Origin: Bacillota bacterium | GTDB taxonomy: Bacteria > Bacillota > Clostridia > Christensenellales > Christensenellaceae | NCBI GenBank assembly: GCA_023408315.1 | Contig: JAEYKI010000014.1 | Coordinates: 1-64,000 of the forward strand | DNA: 64,000 bases | Direction: 5' to 3' | Shown here: one piece after another, positions 50,586 through 58,189 of the stretch | Layout: every line of letters begins with the position of its first letter | Position numbering within the stretch: position 1 is the stretch's first letter | Position numbers and translations under genes: made by a program | The notes under the pieces: generated by a model | Told to the model about the DNA's origin: nothing | What the model saw: only the letters and a program-made list of their open reading frames with translations | Database searches by the model: none

Positions 50586-51119
50586 ATGAAAATCAAAATC
50601 ACTGGAAAAGGAATGAACGTTTCTGATTATCTGAGGGGAGTTGTTCTGAAAAAAGCGGAGAAACTCGGCCGGTATTTTAAGCCTGACGCAGAGATGAGCG
50701 TAATGCTCACCATTGAAAAAAACAGGCATATTGCCGAAGTAACCGTACCAGTTGATGGTATCTTGCTGCGAACAGAGGAAGCCACAGGAGACATGTATTC
50801 TTCCGTTGATGCGGTGCTGAAGAAACTAGAAAGGAAGATCCGCAAACACAGGACCAGGCTGGAGCGCCGCCTGCACGAAGACGCCTTTGCGACCGATGCC
50901 GCCGTCTACGAGGACGAAGGCGAGGATGATATGGTTCCCAGGCTGGTGCGCAGTAAAAAGTTCTCCATAAAACCCATGGATGTGGAAGAAGCAATGATGC
51001 AGATGGAATTGATTGGCCACAGCTTTTTTGTATTCCGGAACGCGGAGACAAACAACGTAAACGTGCTGTATGTCCGGAACGACGGAAACTACGGTTTGAT
51101 AGAACCGGATATAGGCTGA
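50586..51119 (+). CDS. raiA: Ribosome hibernation promoting factor, long form
   Basis: A 177-residue factor (also named hpf or yvyD) that dimerises idle 70S ribosomes into 100S particles. The N-terminal domain (1-100) binds the decoding region: ITGKGMNVSDYLRGVV, and AEVTVPVDG-type strands. A charged linker follows (about 95-125), then the C-terminal dimerisation domain (about 125-177) with VRSKKFSIKPMDVEEA, ELIGHSFFVFRNAETN and VLYVRNDGNYGLIEP. GAAGGAGGG precedes the ATG. The upstream RNA shares its neighbourhood. Confidence 0.96.
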   Translation: MKIKITGKGMNVSDYLRGVVLKKAEKLGRYFKPDAEMSVMLTIEKNRHIAEVTVPVDGILLRTEEATGDMYSSVDAVLKKLERKIRKHRTRLERRLHEDAFATDAAVYEDEGEDDMVPRLVRSKKFSIKPMDVEEAMMQMELIGHSFFVFRNAETNNVNVLYVRNDGNYGLIEPDIG

Positions 51120-51132
51120 CGATCAAATACAT

Positions 51133-51166
51133 ATGCCGGGGCAGCAAACCCCGGCATTTATATTTT
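51133..51166 (+). terminator. Terminator after raiA/hpf
   Basis: ATGCCGGGG, loop, CCCCGGCAT, then TTATATTTT. Confidence 0.8.
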
Positions 51167-51228
51167 AAAGCCGCATTTTTCGGGGCGGCAAGTTTACAAA
51201 ACTTTTAAAAAGGCCCTGTTGCCCAAGG

Positions 51229-51257
51229 TTTACTTTACCGCAATTTTTTGTTAGAAT
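51229..51257 (+). promoter_or_regulatory. Promoter of secA
   Basis: TTTACT at 51229-51234, 17 nt, TAGAAT at 51252-51257. Confidence 0.6.
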
Positions 51258-51321
51258 AAATCAATGTGTACAATGGGCCGCTTGATTAAAAGTATGGTTT
51301 ATTGAGAAGGAAGTAATACAA

Positions 51322-53991
51322 ATGGCTATGTTTAATATGTTTAGCAGCGAAAGGCTTTTAAAACCAACCCGCAAAATAGCGGATAAAATTGAAGCCCTGG
51401 CTGGGGAATATCAGTCTTTAAGCGACGACGCGCTCAAGGCGAAAACCGGTGAATTCAAACAAAGGCACCAGAATGGTGAGACGCTGGACGCGCTTTTGCC
51501 GGAGGTTTTTGCCCAGGTGCGGGAGGCTTCTGCAAGGGTAATTGGCCTGAGGCATTTTTATGTGCAGCTTGTCGGCGGCATTGTTCTGCACCAGGGTAAT
51601 ATTGCGGAAATGAAGACCGGCGAAGGTAAAACGCTGGTGGCCACCCTGCCCGCTGTCTTGAACGCAATTTCCGGCAAGGGCGTGCATATTGTAACGGTGA
51701 ATGAATACCTGGCAAAGCGTGACAGCGAATGGATGGGCAAGATATACCGCTTCCTTGGGTACAACGTTGGCCTGATTGCCCGCGAAATGACAAAGGAACA
51801 GAAGCAGGCCGCCTATAACTGCGATATTACATACGCCACCAACAACGAGCTGGGATTTGACTACCTGCGCGACAACATGGTGATCCGCAGGGAGGATCTG
51901 GTGCAGCGCGAGCTGAACTTTGCGATTGTGGACGAGGTGGACAGCATCCTGATAGACGAGGCCAGGACGCCCCTCATCATATCCGGCTCGGGAGATAAAG
52001 GCACGGATATGTACGAGAAAGCGGACAGGTTTGTAGCAAAGCTGAAGATAGAAGAAGATTTTGATCTGGACGAAAAATTAAAAGCCGTTAATCTGAATGA
52101 AAACGGCGTGAAAAAAGCGGAGAGCTATTTTGGCCTGGAAAACCTGAGCGATATTGAGAATACGGAGATATCCCATCACATCAATCAGGCCTTAAAGGCG
52201 CACCATATCATGTTCCGGGACCGTGATTATGTGGTGACGGATGGAGAAGTGATTATTGTAGACGAATTTACCGGGCGTTTGATGATCGGCCGCCGGTATT
52301 CGGACGGCCTGCATCAGGCGATTGAGGCAAAAGAGCATGTGACCGTGGAGCGTGAGTCCAAGACGCTGGCGACCATTACATTCCAGAATTTTTTCAGGAT
52401 GTATAAAAAGCTCTCGGGCATGACGGGTACGGCCAAGACGGAAGAAGAGGAATTCAAGGGCATATATAATCTTGAAGTTCTGGAAATTCCTACGCACAGG
52501 GAAATGATCCGCAAGGATTTGAACGACGTGATTTACTCCACCAAAAAGGGCAAGTTTGACGCGGTGGCAGAGGAGATAGAACGGGTGCACGCGACAGGCC
52601 AGCCGGCGCTGGTGGGTACGGTATCAGTGGCGGACAGCGAATATGTATCCGGCCTTTTGGTTAAAAAAGGAATCAGGCACGAAGTTTTGAACGCCAAAAA
52701 CCACTTGAAGGAAGCGCAGATTATTGCGCAGGCGGGTAAAAAGGGCGCTGTAACCATTGCCACCAACATGGCGGGCCGCGGCACGGATATTCTGCTGGGA
52801 GGAAATCCGGATTACCTGGCCAGGAACGAAATGCGCGCTTTGGAGTTTGAAGACGAGATGATAGAGCAGTCCGTCGGCCATGTGGCCACGGATGACCCGG
52901 AGATTATAAACGCCAGAAAAACGTATGCGGAGCTTTTAGCCAAACACAAGGCGGTAACGGAAGCGGAGCATAAAGAAGTGGTGGAGCGGGGCGGGCTATT
53001 TATCATGGGCACGGAGAGGCATGAGAGCCGCCGTATAGACAACCAGTTGCGCGGCCGAAGCGGACGCCAGGGAGACCCGGGTTCGTCCAAGTTTTTTGTG
53101 GCGCTGGAGGACGACCTGATGCGCCTGTTTGGCGGGGAACGCGTTAAAAATATCATGTCCACCCTGGTGGGAGACGAGAATGTGCCGCTGGAACTGGGAA
53201 TGCTGACCCGCCAGATAGAAAATGCGCAAAAGAAAATTGAAGGCAACAACTATAATATCCGCAAACACGTGCTGGAGTATGATGATGTGATGAACAAGCA
53301 GCGCGAGGTCATTTATGGGCAGCGCAAGCAGGTGTTGATGGGCAACGACGTATCCGAATACATTCAGAAGATGATTGCGGACCTGATAGAGGAATCCATA
53401 GGCGCTTATTGCCCGGACAACAAGTTCCCGGAAGAATGGGATATCAAGGATTTGAACGCAAGAATGGAGCGGTTGTTTGGCATCGCGCTGGAGGATTACT
53501 CCGATGAACAGCTGCAGGGCAAGGAAAAGGAAGAGCTGCAGAAGGAACTGAAAGACAAGGTGGATGCGGCATACGCGGCCAAAGAGCAGGAAATGGCAGG
53601 CGCGGGGTTCTCCATGCGCGAGATAGAGCGCATGGTGCTTCTTAGGATTGTGGACGAAAAGTGGATGGACCACATAGACGCCATGGATCAGTTTAGGCGC
53701 GGGATAGGCCTGCGGGCTTTAGGCCAGCGCAACCCTGTGGTGGAATACCGCATGGAAGGCTTCGAGATGTTTGACGAAATGGTTATGAACATTCGTGAGG
53801 ATACCGCGAACATGCTGTTTCATATCAAGGTGCAGAGCAGGGTGGAGCAGCATGAACAGCGTGAGATGCATACCAACAGCGGCGAGGACGGCCCTGCCGC
53901 GCCCGCCAAAGCGGAAAAAACAATTGGAAGAAATTCTCCCTGCCCGTGCGGCAGCGGCAAGAAATACAAGAATTGTTGTGGTAAGAATTAA
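51322..53991 (+). CDS. secA: Protein translocase ATPase SecA
   Basis: An 889-residue motor that pushes preproteins through SecYEG. Walker A region MKTGEGKTLVATLP (about 95-108), TNNELGFDYLRDNM, DEVDSILIDEARTPLIISG, GRRYSDGLHQAIEAKE, NMAGRGTDILLGGNP and RGRSGRQGDPGSSKF are intact. The C-terminus has the zinc motif CPCGSGKKYKNCC, which binds SecB or ribosomes. AGAAGGAAG precedes the ATG. prfB follows closely, probably in the same operon as in other bacteria. Confidence 0.98.
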   Translation: MAMFNMFSSERLLKPTRKIADKIEALAGEYQSLSDDALKAKTGEFKQRHQNGETLDALLPEVFAQVREASARVIGLRHFYVQLVGGIVLHQGNIAEMKTGEGKTLVATLPAVLNAISGKGVHIVTVNEYLAKRDSEWMGKIYRFLGYNVGLIAREMTKEQKQAAYNCDITYATNNELGFDYLRDNMVIRREDLVQRELNFAIVDEVDSILIDEARTPLIISGSGDKGTDMYEKADRFVAKLKIEEDFDLDEKLKAVNLNENGVKKAESYFGLENLSDIENTEISHHINQALKAHHIMFRDRDYVVTDGEVIIVDEFTGRLMIGRRYSDGLHQAIEAKEHVTVERESKTLATITFQNFFRMYKKLSGMTGTAKTEEEEFKGIYNLEVLEIPTHREMIRKDLNDVIYSTKKGKFDAVAEEIERVHATGQPALVGTVSVADSEYVSGLLVKKGIRHEVLNAKNHLKEAQIIAQAGKKGAVTIATNMAGRGTDILLGGNPDYLARNEMRALEFEDEMIEQSVGHVATDDPEIINARKTYAELLAKHKAVTEAEHKEVVERGGLFIMGTERHESRRIDNQLRGRSGRQGDPGSSKFFVALEDDLMRLFGGERVKNIMSTLVGDENVPLELGMLTRQIENAQKKIEGNNYNIRKHVLEYDDVMNKQREVIYGQRKQVLMGNDVSEYIQKMIADLIEESIGAYCPDNKFPEEWDIKDLNARMERLFGIALEDYSDEQLQGKEKEELQKELKDKVDAAYAAKEQEMAGAGFSMREIERMVLLRIVDEKWMDHIDAMDQFRRGIGLRALGQRNPVVEYRMEGFEMFDEMVMNIREDTANMLFHIKVQSRVEQHEQREMHTNSGEDGPAAPAKAEKTIGRNSPCPCGSGKKYKNCCGKN

Positions 53992-54009
53992 AGGAGAGGG
54001 GTTACGGTA

Positions 54010-55111
54010 TTGATTCCATTGGATGAACAAAAACAAAAAGCGGCTCAAGTAGAAAGAATGCTGAAAGAGGCAGGTGATTCACTTTGACGTCTCAGCTTTA
54101 AAAACCGAACTGGCTGAGATTAAGTCAAATATGGAAGCGCCGGACTTCTGGAGCGATGTGGAGGCTGCAAACAAGGTTGTTAAAAGTGCAAAGCCGCTGG
54201 AACAGAAGGTTAAGGCATATGATCAGCTGGCCGGCATGATGGAAGACATTAAAGCCATGATTGAGCTGGCTGAGGAAGAAGAAGACGAAGGCATGGCGGC
54301 GGAGTTGGACAGCGAGCTTGCGGCGTTTGAAAAACAGATGAGCGAATTCCACCTTTCCACCTTGCTTTCTGGGAAATATGATGCCAACAACGCGATTATT
54401 TCCCTGCACGCAGGCGCGGGCGGCACAGAGGCCCAGGACTGGACCAGCATGCTGTACCGGATGTATACCCGCTGGGCGGAGAGGCGCGGATACAGTGTTA
54501 AAACGCTGGATTATCTGGATGGCGAGGAAGCGGGCATCAAAAGCGTTACCGTGCTGATAGAGGGCGTGAACGCCTATGGATACCTGAAGGCGGAAAAAGG
54601 GGTGCACCGCCTGGTGCGCATATCCCCGTTTGATTCCAACGCAAGGAGGCATACGTCTTTTGCTTCCCTGGACGTAATGCCGGAAATTGAGGCGGATGAC
54701 AACGATATAGTGGTGGATTCCGAAGACCTGCGCGTGGATACGTACCGGTCTTCCGGCGCTGGCGGGCAGCATGTAAACAAAACGGAGTCCGCCATTCGCA
54801 TCACGCACCTTCCCACGGGCATTGTGGTGCAGTGCCAGAACGAGCGCTCGCAGATACAGAACCGTGAGACTGCCATGCGCATGCTGAAATCCAAGCTGGC
54901 GGAGAAGCGTGAGTCCGAGCGGCTGGCGGAGGTATCGGATATTAAGGGAGAGATGAAGAAGATTGAGTGGGGCAGCCAGATACGCTCCTATGTGTTCCAC
55001 CCCTATTCTATGGTGAAAGACCACCGCACAGGCGTGGAAGTGGGCAATGTATCCGCCGTGATGGATGGCGATATAGACGAGTTTATAAACACTTATCTGG
55101 TTATGAGCTGA
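54010..55111 (+). CDS. prfB: Peptide chain release factor 2, with programmed +1 frameshift
   Basis: RF2 ends translation at UGA and UAA. The gene is read as 54010-54084 then 54086-55111, giving 366 residues. Start TTG at 54010 after AAGGAGAGGGG; 24 codons follow to GAT TCA CTT, then an in-frame TGA at 54085-54087. Slipping one base at CTT T gives GAC, as in other prfB genes. AGGTGAT at 54072-54078, complementary to the 16S 3' end, lies 3 nt before CTT. The body has SPFDSNARRHTSF (tripeptide loop region), the GGQ in SSGAGGQHVNKTESA, and GWGSQIRSYV-type GSQIRSYVFHPY. Low RF2 slows reading of the TGA and favours slippage, so the gene controls itself. Confidence 0.96.
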
Positions 55112-55117
55112 TAAAAG

Positions 55118-55147
55118 AAATCCGGCAGATGATGAGCCGGATTTTTT
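55118..55147 (+). terminator. Terminator after prfB
   Basis: AAATCCGGC, loop, GCCGGATTT, then further T. Confidence 0.85.
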
Positions 55148-55192
55148 GTATTCCTTTCTTTTCAACCTTTTTCTTTTTTAGGAAACCAGGGT

Positions 55193-55402
55193 CCCCAAAA
55201 TCTGTGATTTTGGGGTGGAGAAAAAAGGCTGAGCCAAAAAGAAAACCCCTATGTTAACAAAAATATGATCCAAGCTTTTGTGCACCCAAAAGCCAGACTT
55301 TGTACAATAAAGATTTTCGGGTGGCGTAAGGGGAGAGGGCGCTATATAAGTACTGCCAACTGTGTGCGCTTTATACGGGAAGCGCACAGTTGGTTTTATG
55401 TA
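55193..55402. other. Gene-free stretch with strong hairpins
   Basis: CCCCAAAATC/GATTTTGGGG (55193-55215) is a perfect 10 bp stem. CCAACTGTGTGCGCTT pairs with AAGCGCACAGTTGG (about 55357-55394, one two-base bulge) and runs into TTTTATG, a good terminator for a short plus-strand RNA. TACAATAAAG at about 55301 could be a -10 box, but its TTGTGC partner is 19 nt away. No ORF of note. Confidence 0.4.
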
Positions 55403-55437
55403 AATTAGAAGCACTTAAAATAGGGGGAGGCGGCGAA

Positions 55438-55504
55438 GCGTCGGAACATAACAAAGGCCACAAGCCAAAGGCTGCGGCCTTGAGTGCGGAGCTTGCTCCG
55501 ACGA
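55438..55504 (-). repeat. Nested palindrome after the tRNA genes
   Basis: CGTCGGA pairs with TCCGACG and encloses AAGGCC/GGCCTT and GGAGC/GCTCC hairpins. It lies just 3' of the elongator Met tRNA on the minus strand and could end its transcript, although the T run is poor. Confidence 0.4.
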
Positions 55505-55581
55505 TGGTAGCGGCGACTGGAGTCGAACCAGTGACCTAGCGGGTATGAACCGCTCGCTCTAGCCAACTGAGCCACGCCGCC
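55505..55581 (-). tRNA. tRNA-Met (CAT), elongator type
   Basis: 77 nt cloverleaf with encoded CCA. Acceptor GGCGGCG/CGCCGCT, D arm GCTC/GAGC, anticodon stem AGCGG/CCGCT with loop TTCATAC, T arm with GGTTCGACTCC. The acceptor closes with a G-T pair, unlike an initiator. A CAT tRNA could also be a lysidine-modified tRNA-Ile, but the sequence looks like elongator Met. Confidence 0.93.
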
Positions 55582-55618
55582 ATAAAAAAAGACTTTACTA
55601 AGAAAGGCTTTTTAAAAA

Positions 55619-55695
55619 TGGTTGCGGGGGCAGGATTTGAACCTGCGGCCTCCGGGTTATGAGCCCGACGAGCTACCAAACTGCTCTACCCCGCG
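55619..55695 (-). tRNA. Initiator tRNA-fMet (CAT)
   Basis: 77 nt with encoded CCA. Acceptor CGCGGGG/CCCCGCA leaves a C-A mismatch at 1:72, and the anticodon stem ends in three G-C pairs (GGG CTCATAA CCC); both are initiator marks. It is the first of the two tRNAs on the minus strand, 37 bp before the elongator Met tRNA. Confidence 0.95.
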
Positions 55696-55820
55696 TCGAT
55701 TGTCCTTGTTTCGGACGGAATTTAATTATAAAACACCATAGGGTTGATGTCAATACATTTTTGAAGATAAAAAAAGAACTTTATTTATTTGTAAAACGGC
55801 GTAGCTAAACGGAAGGCGGT

Positions 55821-56126
55821 TTATTGCTGCCCCGCCGCCCCGGTGGACGGGACTTCCACATACTTTGCTTCGTCTCCAAACATCCAGCCCAGGCGTTCGC
55901 GCGCTTCCTTGATTACATAGGAATCCGAACCGATATAATCAAGCTGGCTTTGGTTGCTTGCTATCTCCTGCTTGATTGCGGTCTCCTGTGCAAGAAGATC
56001 ATTTTGTTTGCCAAGCTGGCTGTCTATAAGGAATTGCTGATTTACAAAAGTGATCCCTGCGTATACCAAGACACCAAAAAAAATCAGCAACTTAATCCTT
56101 TTGTGATTCGAGTTTTTATTTGCCAC
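55821..56126 (-). CDS. divIC: Septum formation initiator family protein (FtsB/DivIC)
   Basis: A 101-residue bitopic division protein. Basic N-terminus, one membrane helix (about 12-28), a coiled coil (about 35-60, SQLGKQNDLLAQETAIKQEI), then YIGSDSYVIKEARERLGWM, the DivIC-type motif. It helps form the divisome complex with FtsL and DivIB. Neighbour of yabQ and yabP, as in Bacillus. Confidence 0.9.
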   Translation of the reverse strand: MANKNSNHKRIKLLIFFGVLVYAGITFVNQQFLIDSQLGKQNDLLAQETAIKQEIASNQSQLDYIGSDSYVIKEARERLGWMFGDEAKYVEVPSTGAAGQQ

Positions 56127-56223
56127 TTACAACAGACCTCCTATGTATATCATCGGCAAATTGGGTGTGGAACTTAACAGTAAGATAGCATAATCTCTAA
56201 AAAAAAACAAACAAAACCGCCCT

Positions 56224-56547
56224 CTATCTTTCGACCTTTTTTTTGGCGGCCCGTTTTTGATACAGATGGGTTACGGTTGCGCGCAGACCAAAATAATACA
56301 TAAAGAATCCCGCAGCCAATCCCAAAAACGTGTAAAAACGCAGGTCCGCCTTGCTGGCGATGTACACAACAGCAAGGCTGATAAACGTTCCGCCTGCAAA
56401 AAATACAATGTCCCAAACGATGGTCGCCGCTTTTCCGGCATGCGTCAAATGGCGGGCAGCAGAAATCAAACCGTACAAAAGGCCAATCAGCAGGCCTCCG
56501 TAAACGGTGGCAAGAAAAATAAAGGGTTGGTTAATGGTGGCGGTCAC
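56224..56547 (-). CDS. yabQ: Spore cortex biosynthesis protein YabQ
   Basis: A 107-residue membrane protein with four hydrophobic segments: FIFLATVYGGLLIGLLYGLI at the start, then VWDIVFFAGGTFISLAV, LRFYTFLGLAAGFFMYY. This layout and the place between yabP and divIC identify it. In B. subtilis it is made in the mother cell and needed for the cortex. It supports an endospore-forming host. Confidence 0.88.
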   Translation of the reverse strand: MTATINQPFIFLATVYGGLLIGLLYGLISAARHLTHAGKAATIVWDIVFFAGGTFISLAVVYIASKADLRFYTFLGLAAGFFMYYFGLRATVTHLYQKRAAKKKVER

Positions 56548-56595
56548 GATCGGTCCTCCCGGCTATTTGGATGAATTAAGAATAGTTTGGCTCTG

Positions 56596-56886
56596 CTACT
56601 TAAATTTAAAGAAGCCTTTTTTATTGCGCAGCGCATCGTGGTCGGCATAGTCCGCGCATTCAATCACGCCGTCAATCACCAGCTGGCCGTCTTCCAGATT
56701 CAGCTTGGATATGTGCAGATCCTGCCCCAAAATGGTCATCATACCCATACTGGTCAAAAAAATTACTTCGTTTTCATTGAAACTGTCCACGTCTTCAACC
56801 CCTGTAACAACCGCTCGTTCCTTTGATTCTATGATCAGTTTGTGGGGGCGTGCAGGCGGCTTTAAAAGGTCGTTTTCAATAGGCAT
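56596..56886 (-). CDS. yabP: Sporulation protein YabP
   Basis: A 96-residue protein. The ATG at 56886 (MPIENDLLKPP) follows AAGGAGG by 10 bp; the frame is open upstream but that part lies in the promoter region. RAVVTGVEDVDSFNENEV, TSMGMMTILGQDLHISKLNL and the KGFFKFK end match YabP. It is needed with YabQ in spore coat or cortex formation. Upstream yabO/yabN, found in Bacillus, are not here. Confidence 0.9.
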   Translation of the reverse strand: MPIENDLLKPPARPHKLIIESKERAVVTGVEDVDSFNENEVIFLTSMGMMTILGQDLHISKLNLEDGQLVIDGVIECADYADHDALRNKKGFFKFK

Positions 56887-56916
56887 GGCGGCAAATACCT
56901 CCTTAAATGATATAAA

Positions 56917-56946
56917 ATTAATATGATATTGGTTAAAAGAATATTC
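56917..56946 (-). promoter_or_regulatory. Candidate sigma-E promoter of yabP-yabQ
   Basis: On the minus strand GAATATT (56940-56946), 14 nt, then CATATTAAT (56917-56925), close to the mother-cell sigma-E consensus (ATATT, 13-15 nt, CATA-like). B. subtilis yabP is sigma-E dependent. It lies beside the divergent DUF3048 promoter. Confidence 0.55.
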
Positions 56947-56973
56947 TTGTTTTTTTACATTTTGTGATATAAT
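56947..56973 (+). promoter_or_regulatory. Promoter of DUF3048 gene 1
   Basis: TTGTTT at 56947-56952, 15 nt, TGATATAAT with an extended -10 (TATAAT 56968-56973). Confidence 0.65.
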
Positions 56974-57011
56974 GTCTCTGTACGTCTCAAATAATACGAA
57001 GGGGAACGATA

Positions 57012-58058
57012 ATGAAAAAGATATTAATAATAGCTTTAATTGTTGTTTTAACTTTTTCCGTTCTGGCATGCAGCAATGACCAAACCCCTGGACAAACGGG
57101 CGGCGTAGGCGCTTCCACGGTAATTACGGATGGCGCACAACCAGGAAATTCTTCGGGTTCGGTTTCCCCTCTGACAGGTTTGAAAGGCGTTACCGATTAC
57201 AGGCCGGTACAGGTCCAGATTGACAACGAAGCCACCGGCAGGCCCCAGTATGGTATCCAGGATGCGGATGTAGTGTACGAAGCGCTGATTGAAGCAGACG
57301 CTACAAGACTATCTGCTATCTACAATGATACGCTTCCAACCAAGGTTGGCCCGGTCCGCTCTTCCAGGGTATATTTCCAGTATATCCAGAATGAGTGGGA
57401 TTCCATTTATATGCATGATGGCGGCCCGTCTGTAGCCGCATTTTCAAAATCTTATGTCTACTCTCCCGAAAATGGTGGAGACATGAAAGTCAACATAGAC
57501 GGGACGCGACGTCAAAGTGATGAGGTTTTGGAAAAACCGGATGTTTTTCATCCCGCATATGCCAACGTGCAGTTGGCCCAGGAAAAGAACAATTATCAAA
57601 GAACGCAACGCAGTCCTCTGTTTAAATTTAACGAAAATGTAGATTATTCAAAATACGAGAGCTTCACCAAGGTAGGCATTCCGTTTACGGGCGCACACGG
57701 AGACAGTCAGGTGCAATATGTTTACGATAAATCCGCCGACCTGCTGACCCGGTATAATTTTGGAGAACTGTTTTTGGATGCGGGAACGAATAAGGCGGTA
57801 ACGGTTCAAAACGTTATTGTACAGTATGTAACGGATGAGTTGCTTCCAAATGAAGGCGGCAGAAGATTGCTTGGCGTGATTGGCGCCGGAAAAGCCGAAT
57901 TTTTTATTGGCGGCAGACACATGACGGGCACCTGGCAGAAAACCAATAGGCAAGCGGGTACCGTGTATAAATTGAGCGACGGCTCCGACCTTGTGCTAAA
58001 GCCGGGTAATACCTGGATTGAGTTGCAGCCGGACAGCAAAACGGTTGCTGTTGGCTAG
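57012..58058 (+). CDS. DUF3048 lipoprotein, tandem copy 1
   Basis: A 348-residue lipoprotein (lipobox VLAC, Cys20) of the YerB-like DUF3048 family. A Gly/Ser linker (about 21-52) leads to the N-terminal DUF3048 domain (VSPLTGLKG, YRPVQVQIDNEATGRPQ, VGPVRSSRVYFQYIQNEWDS, HDGGP) and the C-terminal one (about 220-345, AEFFIGGRHMTGTWQK, LKPGNTWIELQPDSK). Its function is unknown; an exported, possibly wall-associated role is likely. It has its own promoter and terminator. Compared with copies 3 and 4 it lacks the Ala/Ser tail. GAAGGGGAACGATA before the ATG. Confidence 0.92.
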   Translation: MKKILIIALIVVLTFSVLACSNDQTPGQTGGVGASTVITDGAQPGNSSGSVSPLTGLKGVTDYRPVQVQIDNEATGRPQYGIQDADVVYEALIEADATRLSAIYNDTLPTKVGPVRSSRVYFQYIQNEWDSIYMHDGGPSVAAFSKSYVYSPENGGDMKVNIDGTRRQSDEVLEKPDVFHPAYANVQLAQEKNNYQRTQRSPLFKFNENVDYSKYESFTKVGIPFTGAHGDSQVQYVYDKSADLLTRYNFGELFLDAGTNKAVTVQNVIVQYVTDELLPNEGGRRLLGVIGAGKAEFFIGGRHMTGTWQKTNRQAGTVYKLSDGSDLVLKPGNTWIELQPDSKTVAVG

Positions 58059-58088
58059 ATAAAAAACAGCAGGTAAACAAAGAAGTAG

Positions 58089-58113
58089 AAAAAAGGGCTT
58101 AAAACCCCTTTTT
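58089..58113 (+). terminator. Terminator after DUF3048 gene 1
   Basis: AAAAAGGG and CCCCTTTTT arms, then TATA. Confidence 0.7.
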
Positions 58114-58189
58114 ATATTCTAAAAAATTGATCATAATAATTTTTGGAATAATGTCCAGTAGGCCTTAAATATTACTAAGGGGAATGATA

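Noticed and set aside
54074..55111. prfB starting at the GTG of 54074 without a frameshift
   Set aside because: The upstream TTG frame with strong ribosome binding site, the CTT TGA C slippery site and the internal Shine-Dalgarno fit the standard programmed frameshift; the GTG lies inside that Shine-Dalgarno.
55193..55215. A second terminator for prfB
   Set aside because: The stem is perfect but TGGAG follows, not a T run, and the real terminator lies at 55118-55147.
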